Shown here one piece after another: positions 21,070-33,240 of a DNA stretch of 43,136 nt (positions are counted from its first letter, which is position 1; each line of letters starts with the position of its first letter). Position numbers and translations under genes: made by a program. Origin of the DNA: Stemphylium vesicarium (Eukaryota > Ascomycota > Dothideomycetes > Pleosporales > Pleosporaceae); NCBI GenBank assembly GCA_004380135.1, contig QXCR01000201.1, positions 1 to 43,136 on the forward strand, in the 5' to 3' direction. The notes below the pieces were generated by a model that was not told the DNA's origin, ran no database searches, and worked only from the letters and a program-made list of their open reading frames with translations.

Positions 21070-21454
21070 GGCGTTTGCAATCTTAGCTTAGTCTAGGAAT
21101 AGCGAGGCGCGAACGACTTCAATGATGTTGAGAGTAGAAACATGTAGTCGCGATAGAGCAAAGCAGGCAGAGGAAGCTTACGCCGGGTTGCTGTGAAGGC
21201 TGCATGTCGAGGCAGTGCATGCGACCAGGCTGAGCGGATGCTGGGCATATCGAGCATCCTGCGCCGCCCCGCCTCACAATTTGCGCTGGACGGCGTTCGC
21301 CATGTGGACTCACGTTGACTACTGCGTACATTGACAAGGTGCCAGCGAGTAGAGCAGTCCTACTTAGACCGCATCGTAGCGTATCGCGAGACTCATGTTA
21401 TCGAGGAAGAGCGCGCTGCGATATAGGTCGTGTATACGTAAAGACACTGTCTTG
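21070..21454. promoter_or_regulatory. 5' flank of the NLR gene
   Basis: Normal-composition intergenic sequence between the NLR start codon and the right inverted-repeat arm. It must contain the promoter and 5' UTR. Short open frames here show no recognisable domain and I do not call them. No TATA box is evident. Confidence 0.45.
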
Positions 21455-22009
21455 TTGCACGACTAGACCAACAGCTGTCCGCAAAGTCGGGAATAAGAGC
21501 TGCCTGGGGCGGAGTGCTTAAAGCTGCAGTCCCCAGCCACAGCGCGCAAGGTGGACACACAGACATCTCAGCACGCTAATGCACGCTACTGTAAGCCAAG
21601 AGCTACTAACTGTGCACGGCCGGTTAGACGCATTCCAACGATCCTTCTGTCCGCGCGGAGAAACTACTAGGATCCTTACTTCTTACCCTAAATCGACCTT
21701 TTGAGGCTGTGGTCTTGCTCTTTACTATCTTAGCTTCCTTCTTAGCCCACTTAGCCCTTCTTAGATATGTACTGTCATAAGCGAATAGGGGGGTGTTAAA
21801 GGAGAGTTGGGGACAACGTTGATAGAATAAGCGATAGTACGGTCAACGACGCGTTTTTCGGCGTCGGAAACTAACGTGCTAGGAGAAGGAGAGCTGCAGA
21901 ATAGATAGGCGTTACACTCGCTTATATTTAAGAATATTAGAGGCAATCCGAGGGTCCAGAAGAGAAAGCGTCCCGTTACACCGTGCGTCCCGGCACGCTT
22001 GGATCGACA
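21455..22009 (-). repeat. Right arm of the ~550-bp inverted repeat flanking the NLR gene
   Basis: Its reverse complement starts TGTCGATCCAAGCGTGCCGG and matches 15339-15860 plus 18193-18226 on the plus strand. The first 216 bp (21794-22009) resemble an LTR (TGTCGATCC to CTTTAACA) and are about 90% identical by eye to the left copy. The remainder, non-coding, is less similar but aligns throughout. Both arms point inwards. The outer edges read TA-ATGTCGATCC on the left and GGATCGACAT-TA on the right. Confidence 0.82.
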
Positions 22010-22379
22010 TTAGATAGAGAGACGATGCACTTAGCTGATCATCTATCGCGAGATACAACCCCTCCATCCCCGTTTTTTCCTTTCTTTAACACTACTTTCG
22101 TATTTTAGCTAGGCGGTTAAGTTCACCAAGATAAGCATGTAAAAAGTGCATAGAATTTAGTATCTAGTTTACTATGCCTTACTAAGAATACTATATAGCG
22201 TGTTCGTGACGTACGCTCATCCTCTAATAAATAAACTACTTTCCCTAGCATATAGTATCTACCTTATTTAAAGAGGCAACTCCGTCCCTAGTAATAAAAT
22301 AGTAATAAAAATAAGAATTAACTATAGCTAAGCTACTTCCTGCTATATTTATAGTTATTCTATATAGGTAAGATAGAAG
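22010..22379. other. AT-rich RIP-affected spacer
   Basis: The first 90 bp or so are normal composition (CGATGCACTTAGCTGATCAT); the rest is AT-rich. I see no gene or element end. Confidence 0.4.
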
Positions 22380-22870
22380 CATCGCTTCTTATTAAGTAAT
22401 ATAAAGAATAAGGTATATTTCTTAAAAGAGATTCTCTTCTCTCTTATATATTTTTAACTAGAATAAGTTCTTAGTAGCTATTCTAGAGATTTAAGGAAAG
22501 CCTTAGTAGAAATAAATTTAATAAGTTCTAAGGTATTATACTTTTTATTTAAGTATTTACATATAGATTCTATTACCGCCTTATCTATCTAAAGTCTTAA
22601 ATCTTCTTTAAGCTAGCGTATAATCTCTATTTATCTATACTAATAAAGTTCTTTAAAGGCGTAGAGCGCCTCTACGTCGTCTACTGGACTAAGAATATAT
22701 GCGGTCGTTAGAGCGCATCTCCTCACATCGTCATAGTTAAGAATGCGAAAGTTAGATCTAACTAGGTTAAGCGTAATTGCGTTATCTATATAGTTTAGTA
22801 GCTTAAATTTATTGTCTAGGAGGTGCTAGTATAAGTCTCGTAACTCTAGCTTATATATATACTTTTAAGT
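22380..22870 (-). pseudogene. Unrecognised RIP-degraded ORF, downstream half (split by Gypsy 3)
   Basis: On minus a frame reads KLELRDLY, HLLDNKFKLLNYIDNAI, LVRSNFRILNYDDVRRCAL, TAYILSPVDDVEALYAF and AVIESICKYLNKKYN, broken by TAG/TAA only. The least mutated part (22660-22770) encodes DDVRRCAL and SPVDDVEAL. The frame continues across the Gypsy 3 insertion into 41353-41470 once one TAAGT copy is removed. I do not recognise the family. It could be a gene of an older transposon or a host gene duplicated and then mutated. Confidence 0.45.
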
Positions 22871-23102
22871 TATAACACTCAGGCCGAAGGCCTGCAGTTG
22901 GGCGCATTCAGTCCCAACATGTTTGCTTCTTGCACTCGCGCCTTAGCGAAGATACCTACTTTTAACCTGCGCTTCGCGCAAGAGAAGAGAGGTAAGAATT
23001 ATTCTCCTTACTACCCCCTACCTAGTATAGTAATATAGAGCTATCCCCTACTATTCTATTATAGTATAAAGTAAATACTATTATCTATAATTACCTCTTA
23101 TA
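22871..23102 (+). repeat. Gypsy 3 5' LTR (232 bp)
   Basis: Matches 41121-41352. The outer half (22871-22990) is nearly unmutated (CAGTTGGGCGCATTCAGTCC); the inner half is AT-shifted. Confidence 0.93.
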
Positions 23103-23199
23103 TAATAATTCTTCTTTTCTTAGGGCTAATAGTTTAGAGATAGCTCTCTCTATATAATTAGGTAATCTAGCTAAGATAGTAAGTTAAAGCTCTAGTATC

Positions 23200-24240
23200 T
23201 TAACCCTACTATAAATACTATATAAGAAACGCGAACTATAAGAGAAGAACGCACCTATAACGCTTATAGAGCGCATTTAAGCCGTTAAAGAGTAACGCAA
23301 CGAACTCCTAGCTCTCTAATAATTACGCGAGCTAGAAGAGGAAGTCGCGCAGCTAGAAGGGCGCGGACAAGGGCCACCCCTAGCTGAAGCTAACCTTTTG
23401 GCGCGGAATCTCGCGACCCGCACCTAGAGCGCAGCTAGCCAGCCCGGCTTTGCGCACGTGAGGCGCACTTTAAAACCAAAAGACCTAGTAGAATATAAGA
23501 GAAAAACGATTAAGGAACACCGCGAATTTATCTACTCTTGCGAGATAGCCTTTTAGCTTCTACTATAAGAGTTCTATATAGACCGCGATAAAGTTATCTA
23601 GTTAATATAATATTTAGGAGGAGATTCTAGAGAGCTCTAGTACGCGCACTTTAAGCGCACTTTTAAAGCGCGAGAAGAGATTCTAACTTAGAAATACTTT
23701 AAGTAGTACCTGCTAGACTTACTCTCTAATCTTATTAATTATAGCCTTAAAGTAGCTATAGCGCATAGTTATATAATATAGCGAAAAGACTAGACTATCT
23801 AATCTTTTACTACCTACTTTAATATATTAGAAGACTAACTTACGGCCTATACTAAAGAGTAAAGAGTCTAATACTTATTTACTAAGCTAAGGCTAGAGCT
23901 ATAGCGAGCGATTACTAATTACTACTAGATTCTAGTAATAAGAGAAGACCTTATTACCTTAGTATTAACTTTAGAAAGGAATCTACGTAGAATACTAGCT
24001 ACGTATAAGTAACTAAGCTAAAGCGCATATAAAGAGAAAAGGAAGGAGCTTACTCTACTACCTTTTTCTTATAGCGCACTAAAGAAAATAAAGAATAAGT
24101 ATAATATTACTTATTTTAAGTACTAAAAGAAAGGTTACTACGCTAATAAGTATTAAAGTAGTAATCTAAATTAGCTACTAGTTAATATTAACTATATAGA
24201 AAAAGCCTAAGCTTTACTATAAACCTAGAATTAGTAAGGC
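23200..24240 (+). pseudogene. Gypsy 3 gag, RIP-dead
   Basis: The frame contains a coiled coil RELEEEVAQLEGRGQGPPLA and FAHVRRTLKPKDLVEYK in the unmutated patch 23310-23500, then EHREFIYSCEIAF, RDKVI, GDSRELWYAHFKRTF-like and ILEDQLTAYTKE sections. These resemble the Retrotrans_gag capsid fold. A degraded zinc knuckle near 24110-24160 reads YFKY-KKGYYANKY, with Tyr at the positions of the Cys and His ligands. Stops are TAA/TAG. Limits are approximate. Confidence 0.75.
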
Positions 24241-24699
24241 GTATATCTATAAATATTTTACTAGGTATAAAGCGTATATATAGCGTAAGAGTGGACTTAG
24301 GTCTAGAAAAGGAACTTAGGGTTATTCTAGATCCTTAAGTAGATATTAGCTTAGTTAGCTAAAGAATAGCTATAGAAATAGGTATAACGCCTATTAAGAA
24401 TATAGAGCTCCTAAGACTAGGATAGATTAGCGTATAATATTAAAGTACCTACGCGGCGTATGCGTTTTAAGTGCGCCTATTAGATAATAATAGCATAGAA
24501 TACTGCACTAACGTTATAGTGTATAGAGTAGATAAGAAAGGAATTCCTCTACTTTTAGGAAACCCTTTCTTATAGTAAGAAGATATTTTAATTAATTATA
24601 GCTACTAAAAATAGCGCTAAAGCCTTATAAAGGCAGATATCTAGTTAGTAACTACTAATAGCCTTCTAGAAGATGCGGAGTATACTAGCTCTACTATCT

Positions 24700-25127
24700 A
24701 CCTTCTAGGAACACTATAAGCTACTAGTATAAGTTTAGAATATAAGGCGCGCGTGTACGACATTCACGCAGCGCAAGAACCGCGCATCCCTAACGCATTA
24801 CTAGACTACGCTAACGTTTTTAATAACGAGAAAGCTATAACTCTTTTAAGTTATAAGAGCTTAGATTATGCAATCTATATTTAGCTAAGTAAAGAGCCGC
24901 CTTATAGACTATTATATACTCTCTCTTCTCGTAAGCTATAGCTACTCTAAGAATATATAGAGGAGGCCCTTCGTAGAGAATAGATCCGCTATAGTATAAG
25001 CTCTACTAGCGCACTAATTATCTTTATACTAAAGAAGGATAGCATACTTCGTCTTTATATAGATTATTGCGGCTTAAACTCTATTACTATAAAAGATTAT
25101 TACTTACTACTACTTATTAGAGAGACG
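24700..25127 (+). pseudogene. Gypsy 3 pol, part 1 (protease end and RT fingers)
   Basis: Reads ALLDYANVFNNEKAITLL, EPPYRLLYTLSSRKL, IFILKKDSILRLYIDYCGLN and ITIKDYY, then stops at IRET where Copia copy 2 enters. This is the start of a Gypsy RT (compare the family motif LRLCVDYRGLN). Removing the insertion and one AGACG joins it in frame to 30483. Confidence 0.85.
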
Positions 25128-25335
25128 TGTCAGATAGCAGGTGTTGCTGTCAGAAAGAAGGCTATCTAGCAGGTAGTTTTAGTATCGGTGTCGATTATAG
25201 CTATATTAGCTAACCTGCTTTAATCCTACTTCGGCCTTACTTGCACGAGAGCATATATATTATAATAGTACTATTATTAAGAATATATATAATAAATAAT
25301 TATCTATTCTATAATATATCTTATCTAATCTAATA
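25128..25335 (+). repeat. Copia copy 2, 5' LTR
   Basis: 208 bp. The outer 80 bp or so (TGTCAGATAGCAGGTGTTGC) are unmutated, the rest RIP-shifted. Confidence 0.93.
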
Positions 25336-25399
25336 ATTAAGAGTCTTACTACTTCTATAATAAGTAGTAAACTACTAAAATAGTAGTAAATTAGAGTTA

Positions 25400-28300
25400 G
25401 AGAGACGTAATAGTTATTCTTACTAATTTAAGTAATTAGATCTCTTAGTACTACTAACTTAAGCTAAAATACTAATTATAGAATATCTAGTCTTTAGTAG
25501 ACCCTAAAGGAGTACGACTCTAATATATATAACTAGAGGTCCTACTACCTCTAGATATCTTATAATACGAACTTTTAACGAATACGAGTAATCTCTTAAC
25601 TAGATTATTATATACTATTAGAGCTAGAAGGAGTAGCGCATAAGGAGTAGCGTAGAATATAATAGATATATTAATAACTACCTTATAAAACTCTATAATA
25701 CTAACGTAAATATTAGATCTCTTAGATAAGAGATAAAAGATATATAAGAAGAATTATAAAGACTATAAGCTCTATCTTAAATTTTATAAGATACTTAAAA
25801 AGAATTATTAAGAAGAGAATAATAGAATCTTAAAAATAGTTAAATATATTCTTATAACTATAATACTTTATTTATAACTTAGTTACTACGTAGAAAATAG
25901 AATACTACGCAAATAGATAACCTCCCTCTAAGATATAGTTAGAGTAAATATAGATAAAGAAAGGGCGCAAGTACGAGAGAGATACTACGCTATACTTAGG
26001 CTAATGCGAATAACCGTAAATTAGAAGATATAGCTAAGTAAATATAATTAGGTAGTAACTTAAGCTAAAACCCTTAAGGTAGCTAAGGTTATATAAATAT
26101 AAGCTATAATAGACGACTTTCTAGGCTCTATATTAAAAGTAGTATTAATCTAGACTATAGAGTTCTAAGGGCTAGGATATAATAAGAAAGCTATAAATAA
26201 GAAAAGAATAATAAAACTCTTCTACGAGTTTATAAGCCTTTATTATCTATTAAGAGGGAAGCTAAAGAGCGCCTTTATAGTAGGAGACTTATACGCGGCA
26301 AGCGGTAAATCCGACTTAAATATATAGAGGGACGCCTCTAGTGTGGAAATAAGAGCGCTATCTAATAATAAAAATTAAGGCTAGGGAAACCCTAAGCTAT
26401 TAAATAAGCGAAAGATAGATAGTTAGAGTACTAAAACTAAGCAGTTTCTAGAGAGGAATATAGCGATAGCTAGAGACATATATCCTGCCTATAAATAGCG
26501 TTATAAGATATCTAACTACTACTATATAAATATAGCTAAGGCACCTAAGTAGTTTAAGCTAAATTAAGGCGTTATAAAACTAGTATAGTATAAACTTAAA
26601 TATAATACTAACTTATAAAGAATAGTATAAGAAATAAACTTAGAAATAAAGTAACTACACTTAACTATAGTATTATACTTAATTATACTCTATATTAAGA
26701 TATCTTAAACTCTAGACTATACTATTAATTAACTAAATAGGCGCGCGATTATAAGACTAGAAGAGAGTATAATAGAAGTAGCATTAAGCGTAAGCTAATA
26801 AGAATATCTATTAAAAGATATATTTATCCTAGACTCTAGCTTAACTACGTATATCTATAATAATCTCTTAAGGCTTAAGAACGTACGCCTACTAGTAATA
26901 GAAGATTATATCTAGGCTAGAAATACGAGAGTCTAGATATAAGAATATAGAAATATTCTTATAATAACTAAAGGTATATAAAGAGAATACACTCTCTACT
27001 TAGATAATATAGTATAGTATCTAGATTTTCTCTATAGCCTAATATTATTTAGTCTACTTAGAAAATAAAGTATATAATAGGAAAATAGAGAAGACCTAAC
27101 TAGCCTTTAATAATAAGATAAATTAATTATTACTATCCTATTAGAATAACACGGCTAATAGGTCGTTAGGAGCTCAGCAGAGCCAGCTACAGCCTTCCAT
27201 GTGCGTATGAATCGAGCCAAACGACGATCGCAGAGGGCGACAGCAATGCTATGGCATAAGCGCCTTAGCTACCCTAGACCTTTAGCTATTAAACACCTCG
27301 TACAATAATCTAAGGGGGTGAAGATTATAGGCATTACTATAGTGTAATGCGATATATGTAGTAGATTAAAATTAAAGTGCTAAATACGTAGAGCTCTAAG
27401 GTTAAATAACGAAGGCCCTAGTAAGAGAATTACTATTAACTTTTATAAATATAAAGTAGGTAGCGTTATAAAAGAAAAGAGTTAAATACTAATTACTTAC
27501 TAATACTCTTAATATATTTAGGACTTCTACTTTAAAGATAATAGGCTAGCACGCTTAATTATTTACCTACTAGGCCTCTTTATCTAATTTATAAAGAAAT
27601 AATTTAATATTATAGTTAAGATTATTAAGATAGATAATAAAATTATTATAGTTAAGTAAGAAGTTAAGAGATAGTATATATTTCTATTAATTAGAATTAA
27701 GCCTTCCGCTCTAGATACATAAGCATAGAATAAAGGAGCTAAACGCTTAGGGGGTGTAATAAAAGAGAAGGCACGCGCAATTTAACTAGATGCGAATCTT
27801 CTATAGGAACTCTAGCTAGAAATTACTAGAGTAGTAGTATACCTATACAATCGAACTCTAAATTATCTAAATAAGTAGAAATTACCTTACGAAATATTCT
27901 TTACGCGCGTAGCTACTATAAATAGTATAATTACTAGACTCTAAAGACTAAATTAAGCTTATCTAAGAGTATATAGGTGTAAAGCCTTTATAATAATAGA
28001 TAATATCTACTAAGGAAAGTCTAGGCTATAAAGGCTAGACCTAAAAGCCTAGATTAGGTATCTTATAGGATATTAGTTAACTAATATCTATTATATTTAG
28101 ATTCTATCTATAGCTAAAATAATTAGCACCTATAATATAGTATTTAATAAAGAAGTAGTCTTTAATAGTAAAACTAAGAACTTAATAGATAACCTAATAT
28201 ATAATACTCTAGAGGAAATTATAACTTAGGTAAAGATAATTAAACTCTTAAGTACTTAGAGCTAATAACTAGAAATAGAAATATTCTATAAGGATAATAT

Positions 28301-29950
28301 AATATAGGAGGAGACTCTACGTAGATAATAAACTAGATACTACTAAGAGAGGAAAGTTATAGAGGCATAGCCGACGCCGCTACTAACTTCTCTACTAGTA
28401 GCCTTTTTTATTTAAGAAGAAGTAAATAATAATAATAAGATAAGACTATCTAATTAGGCTATATTAATAATAGTCCTATAGGCAGCCGCCTTTATAGCAG
28501 GCACTAAGGCTAGACATTTTAGTTAACACGAGGGCAAGCTAATTAATAAAGCTTAGCTAAAATAACTAATAGCTAAAGGGATTAAACCCTATCGCAACTA
28601 ATTACTATTATTACTTATAGTATACTTAAAACTAGAAGAATACCCACTCTACGAAATATTTAAGGAAGTAGAAAGAACGCACCTTAAAAGCTATAAGTAA
28701 ATAAAATTATAGATTAAAATTCTAGCGTCGCCCGTTAAACGAGCAGGATAGTAGATACTAGACTGCATATAGGTTTATACGTATAAACTCAATAAACACC
28801 ACCACCTTAATAAATGCAAGGCAAGACTTGTAGCGAGAGGAGACCAGCAACGCGATATCATAGCCTAAGACACGTACGCAGCGACATTAGCAGGCCGCTT
28901 ATTTAGGATACTAATAGTAATTACCGCTAAATTTAATCTTAAACTAAAGCAATACGACGTTATAAATGCGTTTATATACGTAGTAATTAATTAAGAGATA
29001 TATATAAAGATGCCGCAAGGATATTAGAAGCCTAGCACTCTACTTAAGGTATAGAAGGTACTATATAGCCTCTATATCTCGCTATTACTCTAGTAGAAAG
29101 AGTTTATAGTAACCTTAGCCTAAATTAGATTTAAATAAGTACCGCAAGAGCTATATTATATAATTAAGGATAAAGTAATTATCTTCTTCTATATAGATAA
29201 TATTATAATCGCGTACTACTTAAAGTAATAATAAGAAGTAATAAAGGCTATTAAGCTAATATAAGAGAAGTATCTATGCACTAGAGGAGATAACCTTTAG
29301 TGGTTCCTTAGTATAGAAGTAATACGCGACTAGACCTAGAGGATAATTTAGCTATTATAAGCTGTATACGCTAATAAGATTAGCTAACTAACGAGCTAAT
29401 AAGATATAAGATATAATACGCTAATATTAAGTATTGAGCTTAAACTAAGAGACGGCCTAGCAGAACTAGCTAATATTAACTAATATTAACGTAAGATTGG
29501 CTCGCTGTTGTTCGTAGTAGTTACCACGAGACCTAATATAGTATTTGCAACGTTATAACTCGCTTAATATCTAGTTAATCTAAGTATAGAGTATTACGAC
29601 GCTGCTAACTATGTGCTTCTTTATCTTAAAAGAATAAAAGCCCTAGCTCTTAAACTTAGCAGAGGCGAAGATCTTAAGGTAGCTAGTGACGCGTTATTCG
29701 CAGATAATATATTAGATAGGAAAAGCTCTTAGGGATACGCTATTAAGCTATTTAGTGGACTCATCGCCTAGAGAGTAAGTAAATAAGATACCGTTATAAT
29801 ATTAATAATAGAAGTAGAATTACTTACTCTATCTTAAGTAGCTAAAGAGGCAATTTTTATATCGCGATTATTAAAGGAGCTCTAGGTAACTCTAAGTAAT
29901 CTAATTATTATAATTAAGTGCGATAATACCTAGACTATCTAACTAGTAAA
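25400..29950 (+). pseudogene. Copia copy 2 gag-pol polyprotein, RIP-dead
   Basis: The GAG-pre-integrase block reads MLWHKRLSYPRPLAIKHLV at 27247-27303, followed by CDICSRLKLK, in a patch with little RIP. RT starts near 28730 with SPVKRAG, VYTYKLN, HHHLNKCKARLVARGDQQ. Then KQYDVINAFIYV-like sequence follows, and the active site reads FFYIDNIII near 29178-29204 (YVDD with Asp-to-Asn). The RNase H region has VTTRPNI/AFAT-like, YVLLYLKRIKALALKLSRG and LDRKSSQGYAIKLFSGLIA (about 29590-29780). Gag occupies the part before about 26900 without a clear motif. Nearly all stops are TAA/TAG. The order integrase before RT defines Ty1/Copia. Confidence 0.87.
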
Positions 29951-30267
29951 TAAAGATATAGCTAAACTCTAGATAATGCTATAGCATGTTAATATATACT
30001 ATTACTAGCTATAATAAGAAGTTACCTAAAAGATAATTAAGATAGAGTATACTCTATCTAATAATATAATTATAGATAGATTTACTAAATTACTACTAGC
30101 TAATAAATAGGCTAGTTTCTTTAATTAACTAGAACTTATTAAACGTAAAGAAGCCCTATTAAAGGAGGTTAAACTTAAGAAGTTATAGGAGTAGCTAGAA
30201 AGCCTTATAATATAAGATTAATAAACTAGTTTAAGTAGCTTATAATAGGGCTTCTAAGCTAAGAGGG

Positions 30268-30477
30268 TATATTAGATAGTAGATATTACTATTAGAAAGA
30301 AGGCTATCTAGTAGGTAGTTTTAGTATTAGTGTCGATTATAGCTATATTAGCTAACCCGCCTCGATCCTACTTTGGCCTTACTTGCACGAGAGCATATAC
30401 ATCGTGATAGCACCATCATCAAGAACACACACAATGAACAATTATCTATTCTACGATATATCTCATCTAATCTGACA
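30268..30477 (+). repeat. Copia copy 2, 3' LTR
   Basis: About 210 bp. It starts TATTAGATAGTAGAT (RIP form of TGTCAGATAGCAGGT). The last 120 bp or so (CACGAGAGCATATACATCGT to CTGACA) are unmutated. Confidence 0.93.
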
Positions 30478-33240
30478 AGACGTTAGACCGCCTATTAGGC
30501 GTATAATACTATATAACCCTTAATCTTAAGAACGCCTACTATCGTATATAAATTAAATTAGGAGATAAGTAGAAAATAGCTTTTTAAATCTAATATAGGT
30601 ATTTTAAGTACTTAGTTATATCTTTTAGGCTTACTAACGCTCTAGTAAGCTTTTAAGCCTATATTAATAGGGCCCTAAGTAGGTATTTAGATTACATATA
30701 TGTGGTATATCTAGATGACATACTCATATATACCCACGAAGACGATGTTGCGCTACACTGGCGCGCAGTACGCGCTATACTGCAATTACTAAGAGAAGCC
30801 GAGTTATTTGTAAACCTAAAGAAATGCACTTTTGCGGCTAGCGAGGTACATTTTCTAGAGTTTATCGTTATAAGGCAAGGCGTACGCGCTAATCCTGCGC
30901 GCGTTAAGACTATTATATAATAGCTAACACCTACTAATACTAAGAAGCTATAGTTCTTTTTAAGCTTTGCGAACTTCTATTAACGCTTTATTAAGTATTA
31001 CGCTATAGAAATAGCACCCCTTATAGACATTCTTAAGGGGAAATAAGCGTTCTATTAGAATAAGGCTATAGATGCTTCTTTTATAAGGCTAAAGAACCGC
31101 TTTATATATGCGCCTATTATGCGCCATTTTAATAAGACACTTCTAATCTATATTAAGACGGATACTTCTACGTTTGCTATCTTAGGTATACTATTATAGT
31201 TATTTAAAGATAATAAGTGGCACCTAGTTACTTTTATTTTAAGGAAATTCTAGAATGCAGAGTTAAATTATAAGATATACGACCTAGAACTGCTAGCTAT
31301 TATGTATAGCTTTAAGTAGTAGCAGCACTACCTAGAGGGTGCACAGCACACTATTTAAGTTTTAACTAATTATAATAATCTACGCTTAATCTGCGTAGTA
31401 TAGAAGCTTAACCTGCGTTAAGTACGCTAGACTCTATATCTAGAAGCTTTTAATTTTAAGGTAAAGCACTATCTAAGAAATACTAACTCTATAGATAGCC
31501 CCTCTAGAAGAGTAAATTATAAGTAAGAAAACCTATCTCTAACTTAGTTATTACCTACTCTATAGAATAAACTTCTAGTAAGAGTAGAGTATAGTAGAGC
31601 GAGAGGATCCACACCTGGGCTTAGTCTAGTGGGCGCGTGTGAGATGCACGTAGCCAACGTTTGCAGAGCCGTGAAGGTCCCTACTGCTGGCGCTATGGGA
31701 TGCATACCATGCGTGCCACGCTCACTGGCTAGGGTACTAGTTAGTAGCGAACCTGTGCCAGTAGAGTCGGAAGCTCTAATAGATGTTCTGCTCTAGTTGC
31801 AGCAAAGGGACGCCTTTGCCTAGTAGCGGGTTGCGGACTCTAAGCGAGTAACACGCACTCAAAGTAGCAGAGATGCGCCAGTTTAGCGCATTAACAAAAA
31901 GGAAGTCCTGAGATATAATGGCAGGATTTATGTTCTAGAGGAACTAGCTATTAGGCAGGAGATTTTATCCTAGAATTATAACACGCGCATAGTAGGCTAT
32001 TTTAGTGCACGTAGGACGCTTAAGCTTATTAATAGGCTATATTATTAGCTATCGCTTAGCTATAATGTCTAGGAATACGTAAGGACGTGTACTATATATT
32101 AAAGGAGCAAAGCTCCACGGCACAGCAAATATAGTAAGCTATTACTACTACTAATTCTAAAGAATATCTTTAAAGAAATTACTCTTAATTTTATTATAGA
32201 GTTACTACTAGTAAAGAATAGCTTAAATTACGTCTTTAATATAGTACTTATAATAGTTAACTACTTTTTAAAGATAGTAATTTATATATCTACTTTAAAG
32301 ACCTAGAACGCGAATTAATTTGCTAAATCCTATTTTAATTAGGTCGTCTTATAGTATAGAATCTAAAAAGGTATTATATTAGACTATAGTTTAGTCTTTA
32401 TCTTAGTATTTTAGATAGAAATCTACTACTAACTATAGGTAAAGCATAGGCTTAGCATAGCTTTCTATCTATAAATAGATAGATAAACTAAGCGCTAGAA
32501 CTAGACTATAGAATAATACCTTAGAATATTTACTTTAGATAAGTAAGATAACTAGGTTTTATTATTAATAATAGCATAGTTTGCTTATAATAATTTAATT
32601 CACGAATTAATAAAAGCGACACTATTTTACTTAGTATATGGCAAGCACCCCTTGCTCTCCACGCCTCCTAAGGACAGCAGGCAAGAGGGGGAGATGCCAG
32701 ACGCAGTCGATAGAATTCAGCGCATGCACGACGCACGCGCATCGGCACAGGAACACCTGCAGAGAGCACAAGAGTATTAAAGCTAATACTATAATAAGAA
32801 ACACAAACTAGAAGTTTTTCACGAGAGAGATCTCGTGCTTCTTAGTATAAAATATATTAACTTAGCCTATTAATTTAGTAAAAAGCTTTCTAGTAAGTTT
32901 ATTAGGCTATCTTAGGTATAAAGCGTAGTTAGAATGTAGGCATACTACCTACTTCTACTACCTAACTATTATATTTATAATATTTTCTACGTATCTCTTC
33001 TAGAATAATAGAATTCTAAGAATAACTATAATAATAACACCTAACTACTAGAGGTTACTATAGAAGGTAAAGAAGTCTAAAAAGTAAAAAAAATTCTTAG
33101 AAAATAAATTAGGAAGGGCTAACTATAATACTAATTAAGATAGAAAAGATATAATAAATCTTAGAATACTTAGACTCTAGCTTCTAATTTTAAAGATATA
33201 AAGGAACTAGTCTAAGACTTTAAAAAGATATAAAGCTTAT
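30478..33240 (+). pseudogene. Gypsy 3 pol, part 2 (RT palm, RNase H, integrase, chromodomain)
   Basis: Continues part 1: ETLDRLLGV, YYITLNLKNAYYRI, then an intact catalytic stretch MVYLDDILIYTHEDD at 30702 and LFVNLKKCTFAASEVHFL. RNase H starts KTDTSTFAILGILL (about 31150). Integrase includes the HRLSIAFYL-IDR-TKR block near 32430-32490 (family motif STAFHPQTDGQTER). An unmutated patch STPPKDSRQEGEMPDAVDR, RIQRMHDARASAQEHLQRAQEY lies at 32655-32777. The chromodomain (about 33040-33240) reads VTIEGKEV-KVKKILRK-IRKG followed by FKDIKELV. RIP stops throughout. Only a short window (30690-30920) is still open. Confidence 0.87.

Larger units (their letters stand above)
25128..30477 (+). mobile_element. 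Ty1/Copia retrotransposon (copy 2), complete, RIP-degraded, inside Gypsy 3 RT
   Basis: LTRs TGTCAGATAGCAGG to CTAATCTGACA (25128-25335 and 30268-30477) enclose a 5.35-kb element with the duplication AGACG (25123-25127 and 30478-30482). It is the same family as copy 1 and lies on the opposite strand. Sense is plus: gag, integrase, RT, RNase H. A purine-rich AAGCTAAGAGGGTA precedes the 3' LTR. Confidence 0.95.

Noticed and set aside
21119..21521. Small ORFs upstream of the NLR gene on both strands
   Set aside because: No recognisable domain, start context or splice support; most likely promoter and 5' UTR sequence.
21761..21946. 61-codon minus-strand ORF
   Set aside because: Falls within the LTR-like part of the right inverted-repeat arm, and the left arm does not preserve it.
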